Assembly (NCBI GenBank): GCA_947034895.1
Contig: OX344761.1
Location: forward strand, 82,415,839 to 82,479,838
Reading direction: 5' to 3'
From: Rhytidiadelphus loreus
Lineage: Eukaryota > Streptophyta > Bryopsida > Hypnales > Hylocomiaceae
Length of the DNA: 64,000 nucleotides
Shown: in pieces, positions 50,018-62,104 of the stretch
Layout: every line of letters starts with the position of its first letter
How positions within the stretch are numbered: position 1 is the first letter of the stretch
Made by a program: the position numbers and the translations under genes
Notes under the pieces: model-generated
Database searches by the model: none
What the model was told of the DNA's origin: nothing
The model's input: only the letters and a program-made list of their open reading frames with translations

Positions 50018-50269
50018 AGAGTTGCGATAGTAGCTACCTTATTTTCTACCAGAAAAAGGATTTTTATCATTTCAAATGCTAATATCTTGCAATCTATATG
50101 TGAAAATTTCTGAATTTTTTTCCACATCTTCTCAAACTAGCATACTACAAGATCCTACAGTTACATATGTCCAAAAATATTTTTTTCCCTAAAATTTAAT
50201 ACTTGTACTAGAAATGGTTACTCGGGAGTGTTTTTGGTGAAAACATAAATAAGGAATTTCAAAGGTTAA

Positions 50270-51254
50270 TCCAACTATATGAATATGAGTTATGGATCAT
50301 ATTTTGGTTGTCACCATCAAATTATTATTCTAAAATACATCCATAATACATCTTCACAATTTTGGAAATTTGGACTACTAGTAGTCCTTTACTTAAGGCC
50401 TAAATAGGTTTTTGGATTTTAGCACATTTTTGGACTTATAACTTGGTAAAACTTATATTATTTTTGGTCAATTTCATCAAATTAGTTGTAAAGAAATGAA
50501 GAGTGCACCTATTGGTTCAAATATCAAATCATTTTTTTAACTAAATACCTTGGTAATAAGTCTCATCCCTTCAGGATTAAAGATTCATAAATTGCTTTGG
50601 ATGATAGAGAAGGTATTTGGACGGAACATTGGATGGAAGCACCATGTTCATCATCCACAATTTGACAGAGCTCTTAGGGGTTATTACATCTCATCCCAAA
50701 TCCGCCCTGGCATGTTACCAGAGTGCACATTTCATAACAAAGTGTACACTCATTTCAGAACGAAATGTGCATGACAGGTACATGAGGGCGGTGCTTACCT
50801 TACATGATCGACACCTGCAACCATCCAACAACGTGTCGATTTATGGAAGCATTAGCATATCATCCATCCAAAATGAACCTTCATCCATTACTTCGATGAA
50901 GAATTCCACGCCTTGGCTTCCACTCCATGCGACGCACGGCAAGCTCTCCCATGTCACTGCAGCTCCTTGCCTGAAGTCTGAGTAGCTTTCCGTGAATCCC
51001 AAGCTTTGCATATGTTAGTCGGAGTTGCAGGAACTTCACATTTCCTTGAATTTTCCTTCTCATATTGATATTTTCTTTTTTCCTTTTTGCAATTTCGAGG
51101 AAGAGTGAGGACGACATCGTGAAATTCCAGCGGCCGCAAGCAAAAAGCTTGTGATCAGCCTTGGAATTGGCTCTGTTTTGAATTGAATCGAGTTCAATTT
51201 TCCAAGTGTAGATCAGATTGTGGGCGGGAGGGAGAGGGCAGGAATCGGAGCATT
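50270..51254. promoter_or_regulatory. Upstream region of the SQS1-like gene
   Basis: After the TTAA element, base composition becomes more balanced from about 50600 towards the ATG at 51255. The last few hundred bases probably hold the promoter and 5' UTR. No TATA box or other element can be assigned with confidence, and the open frames here are not recognisable proteins. Confidence 0.35.
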
Positions 51255-54200
51255 ATGGGGAGAAAGAAGCAGAGTCCGGGGAGGGGGAGAGGGCGTAGCG
51301 GGGGTCAAGGAGAAGGGAACGGTGGGCGAGGGCGAGGACGAAGCCGTGCTGGAGGTCGAGAGCAAATGCAGTCGGGTTTGAGACAAATTCTATTTGATAG
51401 AACTGTATCTTTTGTTCCCTCAGGCAGAATAACAATTGTTACAATTGTTTAGGGTTTTAGAGATGCTGTGAGAGTTCTAATTTCTTAATTAATTAATGCT
51501 GGTTTCTTTCTGCGTGAAATTTAACATTTTCGAGAGATTTGGCACGACCTGAAAAAGGACATGTGGATTGCAATTGGCGTGTTACTGCAGGTGGAGTACG
51601 TTCTTTCTGTATTGGTTTTATAATGATGTTGTATGGCGTTGTCTGAGTAGGCGACTCGTCTCGAGGTGGCTTTGTTCCTGGAGGAGATCTTGTCGATTGG
51701 GAAAATACTACACCTGATCGGCGTCAATGTATGGTCTAACCTGACGAGCATTTTGAATATTTGAATTCCTGAGTATTTTAGTTCGTGAATTACTGAGAAG
51801 TCTGGAGAGGATTTTTTGGCCCTATTTCCAGTACCTAATCAGCGGAGAGGAATGTAATTATGTTAAGAATGTACAGAATGCCTGATTAAGACTTTAAGAC
51901 TTTCTGGTGCGTGTGAAATTTGCAATATGTCTAGATACTTGTCACATTGCATGCCCTTTTAGTGCACATGAGTTTTGGAAGCGCGTATCAGTGTAATGAA
52001 CATTGTCTACGCTATTTAGCTTTAATTACCATGTTAGAAGCGTACTCGATGTAGTATTGAAGGTTGTATAGGTGGCATGAGGTAATGAGGCAATTAAAAG
52101 TGCACACGGCTTTGTTCACTTCAAACTAATTCAAAGTACTTGGCATCCTCAAGGAGAAAACTTCTACTGTTATTTCTGTGTTTGATGTTCTTCTACCCGA
52201 GCTCATGCACACAACAGAATTATGACATTTTCTGAGCGGTTGGCGGTGTTGTTTTATTATTCAGCTAGTGGCAGAGGAGGCAGAACGCCTGAGGGTCCCC
52301 ACGTAGGTTCAAGGCATCCGGTTACAAGCAATAGACGGGGATCTCAGAATAGGACGGGGGTGACTAGACCTGCGCAGAATCCCTTTACTTTTGTTAGCTT
52401 TGACTACACACAGCTTGACAGGCGGAGAGGAGGTGCTATTAACAGTGCAGTGAGTACTCTCTCATTCTCTAGTTGTAATGATAAGTAATTTATTGGAGCA
52501 AGTATCGGAGCAGGTGGTTCGTAATCAGTTACACATAGTTCTACGACAGTGCTCTTGAATTTTGTTGTGAGTGCTGGAATCTTAATGGACGCCTTCAGTA
52601 TGTACGATGCTGTGCTACAGACAAGGTTTTAATATGCATTTGCCTTGACCTCGGTTGATGCGTCCTTGTTATCCTTCAATAATCATGATGGTTCTTGAGA
52701 TGTATCGTATTCTGTCTCAGCAGGATATGAGTACTCTTCCCGAGCACGTTAGCGCAACTGGTTTAGGAGATAGGGAGGTCGTGGTTCCAGCTATTGAAGG
52801 TCGAGTCGAGGTTTTCATGGATCGCACAGGCTGCCAAGAGGTATCGACGTGCAACTTTATTTATTTATATTGATCATGACATTCTTACACGTTTTGGTAT
52901 TTCGGCTAACCTGTTTTCGCTTGGTTAGAAGACTTAGGAGGTGCTCAGCACCTTACTTATTGCGTACTTATAAAGTATCTTGGCATTTCTGGGCGGTTTT
53001 CAGGTTTTAGAGGCACTGGACTCAGAAACAAGAACTGCAGGTTTGGGATTTGTGGATCAAGAGTCTGCAGGCTGTACCAATCGCGGGTTCGAAGCAGAGG
53101 AATCAGGAAATATTGCTGATTCGGAATTGAATTGTTCTGAGGACAGAAATGTGGCTGTTTTAGAGGCAATGAAGGTTGACAACGAACAAGATGATTGTAT
53201 CCATCTGAAAACCTCTGGACATGAGAATTTTAGGTCTACTCCGAGGACTAAGAAGAACAGAAGAGGAACCTCTATCGAAAATTCTTCTGTGGAAGGGAGA
53301 AATGCTGGATACCTTAGCATCGGGGGTTTGAAGGTGTTTACGGAGGCAGGGATCAACTTTTCTGACGAGAGTGAGGATTTTGATGAGGAGTTCGATGCAC
53401 GTCGACAGCCATATTCTTCAAGTGGGAAAAATCGTAGGAAACAAGCAAAGCGAGGTTCTAGAGTTTACCAGAGAGGACAGTGGCTGGAGGACACTTTCAG
53501 TGGGTCAGGAGAAAGTATAGTGGATTCGAGCGATTCAGATGTCGATGTCGACTTAGTTGAAGACTATATGGCCAATGTTGAAGGCGCTGATGAGATGTTG
53601 GACGCTAGCTGGCTGCTGAAAAACAAAATTCAGCATGTTGCAGTTGAAGATATGGGTTCCGATGATTCGGAGGATGAGGATGAGGATAATACAAGCACTG
53701 AAACAAGCGATCTTGATTCAAGTGACAGTGGTTGCGCGTCACCTGGTGGGACCTCAACACCATACTTTTCCATCACTGAGAGTCCGTCTGTCACAAGTTG
53801 GATGGTAAACAACTTTAGAATGAACTGCTGGATGCTGCTGAGGGTGTATGAGTTGCTCAATCGTGTTACGCAAATATCCTCATGTTATATAGCATCACTA
53901 TGTATTGTTAGTGATGACACTCATATCGAGCCATTGCTAGAAGTGCTGAAAGTGCAATGGAGTCTTAATTTTTTCTCTTTGGAACAACTTCTTCTATCCA
54001 CTACAGGAATATTGTGTGTTGCGCCTATTCTCACCAGTACTTTAGTGGAACAATTTATGTTCAGCAATTTGTAGAGTGTCACGGTTGTTGGTCTCCTGGG
54101 CCGTCTATCACAACTCTTCGCAGATTTTTTTGGTTCCAAGTTAAGATCCTGTGAATGCTTTGGTGTAGAACTGTTTACCGGTGTGACTGGAAAAAAAAAT

Positions 54201-57142
54201 CTTGGTGCATAACCTGCTTTGCTCTGCTGTGTACTGTCTTTAAAAAGTTTTGTCTTTCTCACTGCTTTTCCGTATTCTATGCTGGTATGTCTATTTTGGG
54301 ATATTTGAATGTTTATTTTTTCATTTTTCCTGAATTTGTTACTCGAAGAGCAGTAATGGTAATCAAACATTGTCTGGCTGCAGAGAAAATGTGGAGATTG
54401 AAACGGCAGAGTAAGGGGAAAGAGTTGATGGACATTGACGATGAAGGTCTAGACTCCGAGCTAGAGGACATGGCGGAGAGAATTGTATTTGGTGGTTCAA
54501 ATGTGAGACATGGACGCAAGGCGAAGATGTCCACTTTGTTGCGGAACTTAGAGTTGGAGGATAGTGAGGAGGATTCTGAAGACGAAGATGACGTTGACCA
54601 GCTCATTGATCTCATGGAAGATGAAAACTTTATGCCAGGTGGGCAGTTACTGCAAGTCATTAGCAAATAATTTAGTGTAAGGTATCTGTAGCTGGTTTGC
54701 TCATCATTTTCTGAAAACCTGTATGCTCATTTTGGTTAGGTTTTAGATATTGGCGTACATTAAACTTGTGACCAAATATGGGTGTTCATGTTGTTGTGAA
54801 TGTTCATCTTCTGCAGACAAGATCCCCAAGACTCCAGACTCTGGAAAGCAGACTAGAGGAAGTATTGGGAGATCGATTCAACCTGCAGCTTGGCCACTGA
54901 GCGTTCACAAATCCAAAAAGAAGTCAAAAACAGTGCCTGGTAAATATCTCTTACCACACCACAATTTGCTCTGTGATGTTGTATGACACGAACCTATGTA
55001 CGCAACGGAATTAGAGTTCGTTTTTTATCTCGTTGATGAAGATCAAGAATGTGCATTTGATTTGGTAAAATATGTCTTAAAATGAATATGGCTTGAATAT
55101 TACAGGACAGAAGAAACGCGAACGCAAGGAAATGATTGCTTCAAAGCGCCAGGAACGTGCACTACGGCGGGGGCTTGACCTGCAAGCCGTTAATGCGGTG
55201 CAACACCTGCCTCATATGTAACTTACGATATGGATGTTTGATGCAAGTCTATGACAGTCCTATACCTGGAGTTTTGTCACCAATTCAGGAGATTATTCTT
55301 GCAAAGGCGAAGAATCGTCAAAGACACACGATTGTTTTGATCGGAGACTTTTTGCAGATGTAGAACCTTGGTTCATTAATTTAGCAGTTCATGACCGCTT
55401 GTGGTTTTTTAAACAAACCTTTGAACGTATGATGTCATTGTTTTGTTAAATGGTGCGTTTTAGAGTTCTTTATGATTGGGGTGTTTGCTAGATCTCATAG
55501 TATGCATGCTCTGATGGGACAGGCATTGGAGGATATTGTCGTGCGTGGCACGGATATATTCGCGTTTGCCCCCATGGAAGATCGGGACCGCGTTCAGGTG
55601 AAAATTACTACATATGACTTTCGTTATAATGAGAATTCGTTGGTTTCATGTTTCTCATTCCCTATGGGTTGATACGAATTATCTTTCTTGCACGTCTTGT
55701 ATGTTTTGTTTCTTTTATATGTTGAAGAATATAAGCTTTTGTGTGTTGGCCTATGAGCAGGTACATAAGATGGCAGCAATTTATCGATTGAAAAGCGCCA
55801 GTCAGGGTTCGGGCAAGAAGAGGTACTGAATGTTTGTTGCGTAAATTGATTATGGTTTTTGAAGCGGAACCAGTGAGTGTTGTGCGGTTGCTGTACACAC
55901 AAAATGCTAACGTGTAGTCTTGTGTGTTTGCCTTCCAGGTTTACTGTGGTGACGCGTACTAAACACACCAGCCTGCCCACTGGTGCTGACAAGTATCGGC
56001 TTGCCGCAGTAAAGCCTCGACTTTCTCATGTTTCTGTCACAATTAATCATTTTGAGGATTTTAAAAAGAATATAATTTTTTTTGTAATAAGCATAATTGC
56101 AGTAATCAGTCTTGATACATGTGATTCTGACGAGTCTTGTTTTCTAAACACTCCATTATGAAGCTGATGAGATAGAGTCTAACAAACTTTTATTCTAGTA
56201 AGGTACCCTATGCCCAGTTCTTAACGGACTCATGCCTGTTTGTCTCCCTATTTTCAATCCCTATCTTCTTTATGTACCGTTTCTGATGCTTGTCTCTGGT
56301 TGAGTGCAGATGCTTGATCTAGTAGATGGTAATAGCAGTATGCTACTTATAGGCGAGGATCGCCGTATGGCCAAGAAGTTTAAAAAAGCTGCTCGCCAGG
56401 CTTTCCAAACCATGCAGACCCCAACTCCAAAGAAGAATGGCAAGAGAAATCAAAAGATTATGCAAGGTGAAGGATTTTTGCACAATTCACAATCCAAGAA
56501 GGGTTCATCAGGTATATCAACATCAAATGTTTGTCTTACTGTCTGCCACTGCCAACCAAGTTTATGGAATGTAACTTGCTTTTTGACCGACATATTCTGC
56601 AGTCGGCTCAATCTGGATCCTTTTCTATAGAATTGCTGATGTATATTTTGGCAGATGTTAGAGCAGTCTTGAATGTCTGCAGCCTTTACGTGAAGCTAAT
56701 ACGGCGTCATTCTTGTGCTGCAAAAGGTCCGAAGTCAACAGAAAAGAGTAGGGGGCCGAAACTCCGAGCTCCCAAGTATGCCAACAAGCCCATGTCCTTC
56801 ATCTCTTGCGGAAGAATCGGCAATGAAGATGAATCAGCGACACTAGGAGTATCTGTTAGTACAGAAATTGAATCTTTCAGTATGAGCGAGAGAGGAGAGG
56901 CTTCGACCAGCAGATCAGCCACCATAGTGAAGATGAAAGTGGCAGCTTCAAGTATGCCCTCGGCAATAGGCACATTTGAGGCCCATACAAAGGGATTTGG
57001 ATCACGCATGATGTCAAAGATGGGATTCGTGGAAGGCCAGGGCCTCGGAAGAGACGGGCAAGGAATCAACAATCCCTTGGAAGCTGTGAAGCGTCCTAAG
57101 TCACTGGGGTTGGGTGCTTATGCGCCTCCACCACCTTCTTAG
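51255..57142 (+). CDS. R3H and G-patch domain protein, SQS1-like (At3g09850-type)
   Basis: Twelve exons: 51255-51375, 52265-52449, 52724-52840, 53004-53804, 54386-54638, 54817-54939, 55106-55197, 55523-55597, 55761-55822, 55939-56008, 56310-56511, 56727-57142. All introns are GT-AG and the phases join into 838 codons. N-terminus: an Arg/Gly-rich RGRGR tail (1-40). Middle: acidic, Ser/Asp-rich (about 230-390 and 430-490), with the family block YLSIGGLKVFTE near 245. Then a basic KKRERK...RRGLDL helix, an R3H domain (about 565-633; RVQVH fits the RxxxH core, then GSGKKRFTVVTRT), and a C-terminal G-patch (about 789-833; GFGSRMMSKMGF, GQGLGRDGQGI). Yeast Sqs1/Pfa1 has the same order and stimulates the DEAH helicase Prp43 in spliceosome disassembly and ribosome maturation; transfer of that role to this protein is inference. 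The acceptor of exon 5 and the donors of exons 1 and 11 are the least certain junctions. Confidence 0.85.
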
Positions 57143-60126
57143 CTTTCTGCTCCCGTCAACCCATTGCCAAGACCCATTGCCTCTGGCATCTGTGGAATTT
57201 TGTACAGCATTCAATTGGTCTGTTATGCACCCCCACCAATTTCTCTCCGGGGTAAATTTTGGCAGATATAATTATCACAAGTGCGGTTTCTATGCGCTGT
57301 AAAAAATTGAAGTTTTTGAAACCAAATTTGAAGTTTTTTTGAATTTAGAAAAAAATTTCAATCAATTTCAATATGTGCTCGAAGAATCTCAAGAAAATTC
57401 CAGAACAGTGGATTTTTCTGAAGAATATCAGTGTAAATTGTACGAAAATGACATGTTAACATTGATAAAACGATACCTTTTATAAAATACCTTTTATACC
57501 GGCAATCATAGTACCTTTCTAATTCCAATTAGATTTGCATTTACCGATTTGTGGTGGAGTTCATTTTGGAGTTCAATTTTTGAAAAGTAAAAAACATGTT
57601 TTCACTTCCAATACTAGTAATATTGTATTCTATTTGTGGAATATTAGTAAATTTTATTCTACAAGCTACAACCTTCAAATTTTCACTCAATTAACTAAGA
57701 ACCAAAGAAAATTTGGATGGATGAAAAATGCATCATGTAGAGACCAAGGGGGCCTTTGCACTCTCTCCATTTGTGAGATTTGAAATTCTAATGGAGTTTG
57801 TAGGTGTCCATCTACTTACAAATGTTCATCTTCATTAGTTATTTTGTCCCCAACTTTGTCTAGAATTTGTCCATATGAATTTATGAAAAAAATGCCTTTT
57901 GTATGAACCCAAACAATGTTATGATAACATTATTGAATAATGTTATAATTATAAGTTTGGTTTATTAAGCCTTTTTAGCTCAACTCCAAAAACAATATTC
58001 ATTTAGAACTATAGTGGACCATGTTAGAGTTCAAATGACAACCTCTCCTTGGATGAGGACATGTACTCTATTTTTCATAACATAAGGTTGCTTTAGCAAT
58101 ATAAAGCTAGATCCTAAACTAGCTAAAGCAACCAATCAAGTGTCCTCATCCAATTGAACTAAGATTAATTTGCATAATAGGCTCAAAAATTTGTCATGAT
58201 TCCTTAGTCCATCTCCATGATCTCATAAACCACATGCCTCCTACAAATATATACATACCAATTGGCCACTACCAACCTTTAGTGTCCCTATGTACTAGTA
58301 CTAGTGATGATGTGGCCATTGTCATACTCACCTCATTAGTATTAAAATTAGTAAGAAAATTCAAAGGCTTTAGGGTTCAATCATTTTTCTCGTAATAATA
58401 TTTACTCCACTAATACAAATGAACTATAGTCAATTGCAGAACCAAAAGAACAAAGCTCAAGTGAACCCTAAAGTGTGTCTCAATTGATAAAAAGAGATAA
58501 TATTGCACATGCAAAAGAGTCAATACTAACTAAAATACGGCTCAAAATTATGAATTCCTTCCGGACTATTGGGAGGAATGCCTTGATAAGGTTCTTCAAT
58601 GCATTTTGGATACAAATTGTTACACATAAAGTAGAAAAATAATGTCATCAATGGTGAGTATCTAAATAGAACAAAAAAATTAGTTAAACTTTTGTATTTT
58701 TAAACTTGAGAAAACAAACAACTTCCTGAGAAATTAGTTTTTTGAACCTCTTTTTGTTTATAAATTAAATTGATGTGTATTTATAGTTTATCTCAATTGT
58801 TCTTCTAATTTTAAAAGTTATTTTTGTGAATTGTTTTCCTAAATGTGATTGAAAATGAAATTTCAAAGGTAAAAATTGCAATGAAATTTTGGATCTCATA
58901 TTAAAATGGGAATTTTTTCCAATCAAAGTTTTGAGCAAACATGATAAATCTAGTATTAAAAAAGAGGGGTCTAAAAATTCAAAATAATTAGGATGGATTA
59001 ATTTCATGAAACCAAATTTGACTCTTTCAGATTGATTTATAGTTAATATTTATTTATGTGCTAATATTATGTATTTTACAAATTGGTTTTGAAATTAGTA
59101 TTTTAAACAAAGTGCCCCTTTACAACCATGCTTTATAGTGTGGCTTGATACTCCAAGTGAGGTCCCAAGACCTCCTTTTAATAAACTTAATACATTTTGG
59201 GATTGGATATTCATAATATAATATAATTTGTATAACATTTACTCCTACATTGTATAATGATCAATTGTCACATATACTATACCATTTCTTGAGGTCAATT
59301 TCAACACTTATGTGATAAAATTCCAATGATGACCTTTAGGTCAAATCTAGTATAGTCAATTATTGAAGTGACCTTTAGAATTTGTGTATTGACATATATA
59401 CATGGTCTACTTTGCAACCATGGGGTAATTTTGAGGCACTAAAACTTAAAATAGTGAAATGAAGTCAAGATAAAAATTGAGAATAATTTGTATAGCAGAT
59501 ATGTATTTTTTAGAATCCAATGTTTTAGTAGAGGCAAACAGTTGGGTGGATGGGCAAGTGGTTGGCTATCAACCATGGCACACGACTGGGTGGGCAATCA
59601 AATGTTAGTCGGGTTGACGAGCAAGCGGTCGGCCGGGGTGGATGGATGGGCGGACATGTCAACGATCGTAGGAATCATGCTCAAAGTATATTTTCAGACC
59701 TCATTTTAGCATAGCAAAATATATTTTTTCAAAAAAAATTGGACTAAAAAAAGTTTGGAAATCAAGCAAAGTTTCATCTCCAAAAATCCCTTTGAGGGTT
59801 GAACACTCTGCTTGAAAGTCATGGACATGTTTTAGAGAGGAAGATTGAAAATGTCAAAAAAATGGCCATCTGTTATCTGCCACTAGCCCGTCCAATGTCC
59901 GCCGTCCGCCAATCCATCCGATGTCTACGAAAGGTCATCTATTGATGTGTCTATTTACCGCCATTCGTCCATTATAATTTCCTAACGGCATTCATCCAAT
60001 GCCAACATCAAGTTTACTGAGTCCAAACGTCCGGATGTCCAAAAAATGAACATGATTTTGCCCTGGATGTAGGAATTTGTCAACCCTAGTGAGGGCTAGC
60101 ACAAGCCTAGATTATAGCTATCAAAT
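57143..60126. other. 3' flank of the SQS1-like gene and AT-rich intergenic DNA
   Basis: The first few hundred bases probably include the 3' UTR. The rest is AT-rich without a recognised gene. A G-rich GGGTGG-type run at about 59535-59660 and a C-rich run at about 59880-60000 stand out but match no known element. Confidence 0.4.
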
Positions 60127-60185
60127 CCATGATATTTGGGGAACCGCTTGGCAAATCCATGATATTTGGGCAACCGCTTGGCAAA
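60121..60185. repeat. 31 bp direct duplication
   Basis: Two adjacent copies of CAAATCCATGATATTTGGGG-like sequence plus AACCGCTTGG, differing at one base. It duplicates the PSG-PNIMDL segment of the exon-like relic. Confidence 0.8.
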
Positions 60186-60543
60186 TAAGATCCACCTAAT
60201 AAGTGAGACTGAGCCTCCATTACAGCCTTCAAATTGTCAATATCTTGCTACACCTTGAGAAGTCCCTCTTTCTTGTCATCAAGAGCCATTTTGATCTCAT
60301 TCCCTAAAATTTACAATTCAAGTTGAAACAAATGTACCTTAAAATCCTTGAAAGCTCATGAATCAAAGACAAAAATTTAACAAGTTAGCACATACCTTAG
60401 ATAGTTTTGGTAGCAAAACCTTTAGCGTTTGCATGTTCCATGTAGGCCGTATTGGTGATGGTTCAAAGCCATTTTCCAATGACAATGATACATGTCAACC
60501 ATAAGGCTACCTTGAATGAGTTCATACTTTGCGCTTACACTAA
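60127..60543 (-). pseudogene. Exon-like relic of an unidentified gene
   Basis: On the minus strand an acceptor at 60304 (TTTTAG) opens a frame reading NEIKMALDDKKEGLLKV, stop TAG, QDIDNLKAVMEAQSHLLGGS, then a duplicated PSG-PNIMDL segment. The stop is one transition from CAG (Gln). The preceding piece, about 60543-60397, ends at a good donor (AAG/GTATG) and has long open stretches in alternating frames. Composition and splice signals look like a decayed gene, with an amphipathic coiled-coil-like helix. I cannot name the family. Confidence 0.45.
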
Positions 60544-60706
60544 CACAAACAAGGATAGGAATAAACTGTGATTCAAAGTATTGGGAGGATGAGCTTTCCG
60601 TTTCAAAGAATTAGCCACATAATTTATTGAGTGGTTCTCATGAAATTCCTTGGATAATACTTGGGGGGTATTTGGTGATACCTATATCAAAAGTAGGTGA
60701 TATACA

Positions 60707-61567
60707 CTAGAAGAAAAACATCTCTGTCACAACCGGCTAAAATGCGACTAAGTATCCTATACAAATATCCTACGACTACTGCCCTCTCTATTTGCACCAA
60801 ATTCTTACGTTACTATTTGACGTTACTACTTTATACCATTGGAGCAATGTTTAGTTACAAACTAGTTGTAGAATGAAGTTGATACATTCTTTTAGTCGCA
60901 AAGCAGTCATAGAATGAAGTGTAGGGCTATGAGAGTTGGAACAGAGTTCAAATTTAGAATTAATGTGAGTTCCATCCAAAATTCATCATAGTTGTCGATG
61001 TGGACTAGTCCACACTCTATGATATCCACCATATTGATTTGTAGTTGCAAAAAACAACTTGAAAATAAGTAGGAAACAACTACAACTGTAAAATGACACT
61101 AGTTGTTTCCTAATTGTTTTGTAGCCGTTTCTTAGTTGTTTCCTAGTTGTTTAGTAGATGTTACTTAGTTGTTTCCAAATCATTTTTCAATTGTCTTATA
61201 TCTATTGTCCCATATCAATTGTCAACAGTGCCATTAGGTTGAACATATAAGACTTGTATGTAGTTGTATCTTTATGTAATGAATTTTATTAATAGAAATC
61301 TAAGATTTCTACAATTTGTAGATTTTGAAATTTACAAATCAAAAACAAGTTGCTAACAAGTCGCCAACAAGTCACAAAAGTGCATCAATGAAGTTCCAAG
61401 TAATTTGTTGAATGAAAAACAATCCCATTTTACCTTGCAACTACAATATGACTAGAAAACTTGTCCTTAGCAACTAGGGCCTTTAGATTATCACCAATTG
61501 CAAATGTTTGATGCAACTAAGAATCAATTGCTCTTTGTAGTTGCAAACCCCTCATTTTCTTCTAATG
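60707..61567. mobile_element. Small CACTA element, 861 bp
   Basis: Begins CACTAGAAGAAAAACATC and ends TTTTCTTCTAATG (expected TAGTG, one change), flanked by the 3-bp duplication ATA (60704-60706 and 61568-61570). The interior is rich in TTGTTTCCTAGTTG/CAACTAG-type subterminal words. No coding capacity. Confidence 0.8.
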
Positions 61568-61570
61568 ATA

Positions 61571-61940
61571 TGAAATATTTGGTTATTGGACATAAAATAT
61601 AGAAATAATGAGAATTTGTTGACCCAATCAAAAAAAAAATTCCTTTCAAAAGAATTAGGGTTCCTATTTTGTGAGCCTATGAGCGTGAGCTTGTGAGCTT
61701 GTGAATCTATGAGCATATAATTTTTTAGAGATTCCATCTAAAAATTTTGGTCAAATTTTATTATTTTTGGTAAATTTTAGAAACTATTACCATGAACCTA
61801 TTACCGTGGACCTATTACAATGGTCCCTTGAACAACCTTGATGTGCTACTTATTAGACTTTGCTAGATTTCAAGAAGAAGAAAAATAGGTTATTAATTAA
61901 GATTTCTTTGAAATCAACTGAGGTTGTTTCATTGAGATTA
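61571..61940. other. Intergenic stretch, no gene seen
   Basis: AT-rich. Short internal repeats of 'gagcttgtgag' (61685-61715) and 'cctattaccgtgga'. A related ACCTATTAC block recurs in reverse near 62595-62640. Confidence 0.4.
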
Positions 61941-62104
61941 TAATCACTCCCCTCTTGTTGTTTGGGTCCCCTTGGCACCGAGGGGAGCCCCCTTGCAGTA
62001 GGGAAAAAATTTAAAAAAATTTAAAAATTGTAAATTTTTTTTTTTGGCTACAAGGGGACTCCCCTCGGCACCGAGGGGACCCACGCAACAAGAAGGGAGT
62101 GATT
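61941..62104. mobile_element. TA-flanked foldback element, 164 bp, GC-rich arms
   Basis: Inverted arms of about 55 bp run from TAATCACTCCC and GGGTCCCC through GGCACCGAGGGGA to the mirrored sequence ending GGGAGTGATTA, around an A/T-rich loop at about 62000-62045. Both edges are TA. Diverged pieces of similar sequence (GGCC-TTGAGAGGACCCA and CCCGAGAGGAGCC) occur near 62310 and 62425, so it may be part of a dispersed family. Confidence 0.7.

Larger units (their letters stand above)
46348..50033. mobile_element. 3.7 kb insertion of uncertain class inside copy A3
   Basis: Comparison with A2 (63515-63550) puts the boundaries within a few bases of 46348 and 50033. Around the junctions, AACTGTC at the left and AGCTACC at the right both correspond to AGCTGCC in A2, suggesting a diverged duplication of about 7-8 bp. 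Just inside, CAACTCTCA at the left and its near inverse TAAGAGTTGCG at the right hint at inverted ends. No reverse transcriptase, integrase, transposase or tRNA primer-binding site was seen. A hAT- or Mutator-like non-autonomous element is possible; a terminally decayed retroelement is the alternative. Confidence 0.45.
45650..50265 (+). mobile_element. TTAA-family element, subtype A (copy A3), split by a 3.7 kb insertion
   Basis: The left end CCCTTAAAGGCCCAAATTC follows TTAA at 45646-45649. The right end is decayed (TTTCAAAGG) but still followed by TTAA at 50266-50269. The outer parts, 45650-46347 and about 50034-50265, align with A2. Between them lies foreign sequence. It keeps an uninterrupted TTTAAG at 45768-45772, the site where copy A1 carries the C insertion. 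Confidence 0.75.

Noticed and set aside
52957..54666. Minus-strand frames opposite the SQS1-like exons
   Set aside because: Ser/Asp-rich sense codons read in reverse give long open frames; no independent gene signal.
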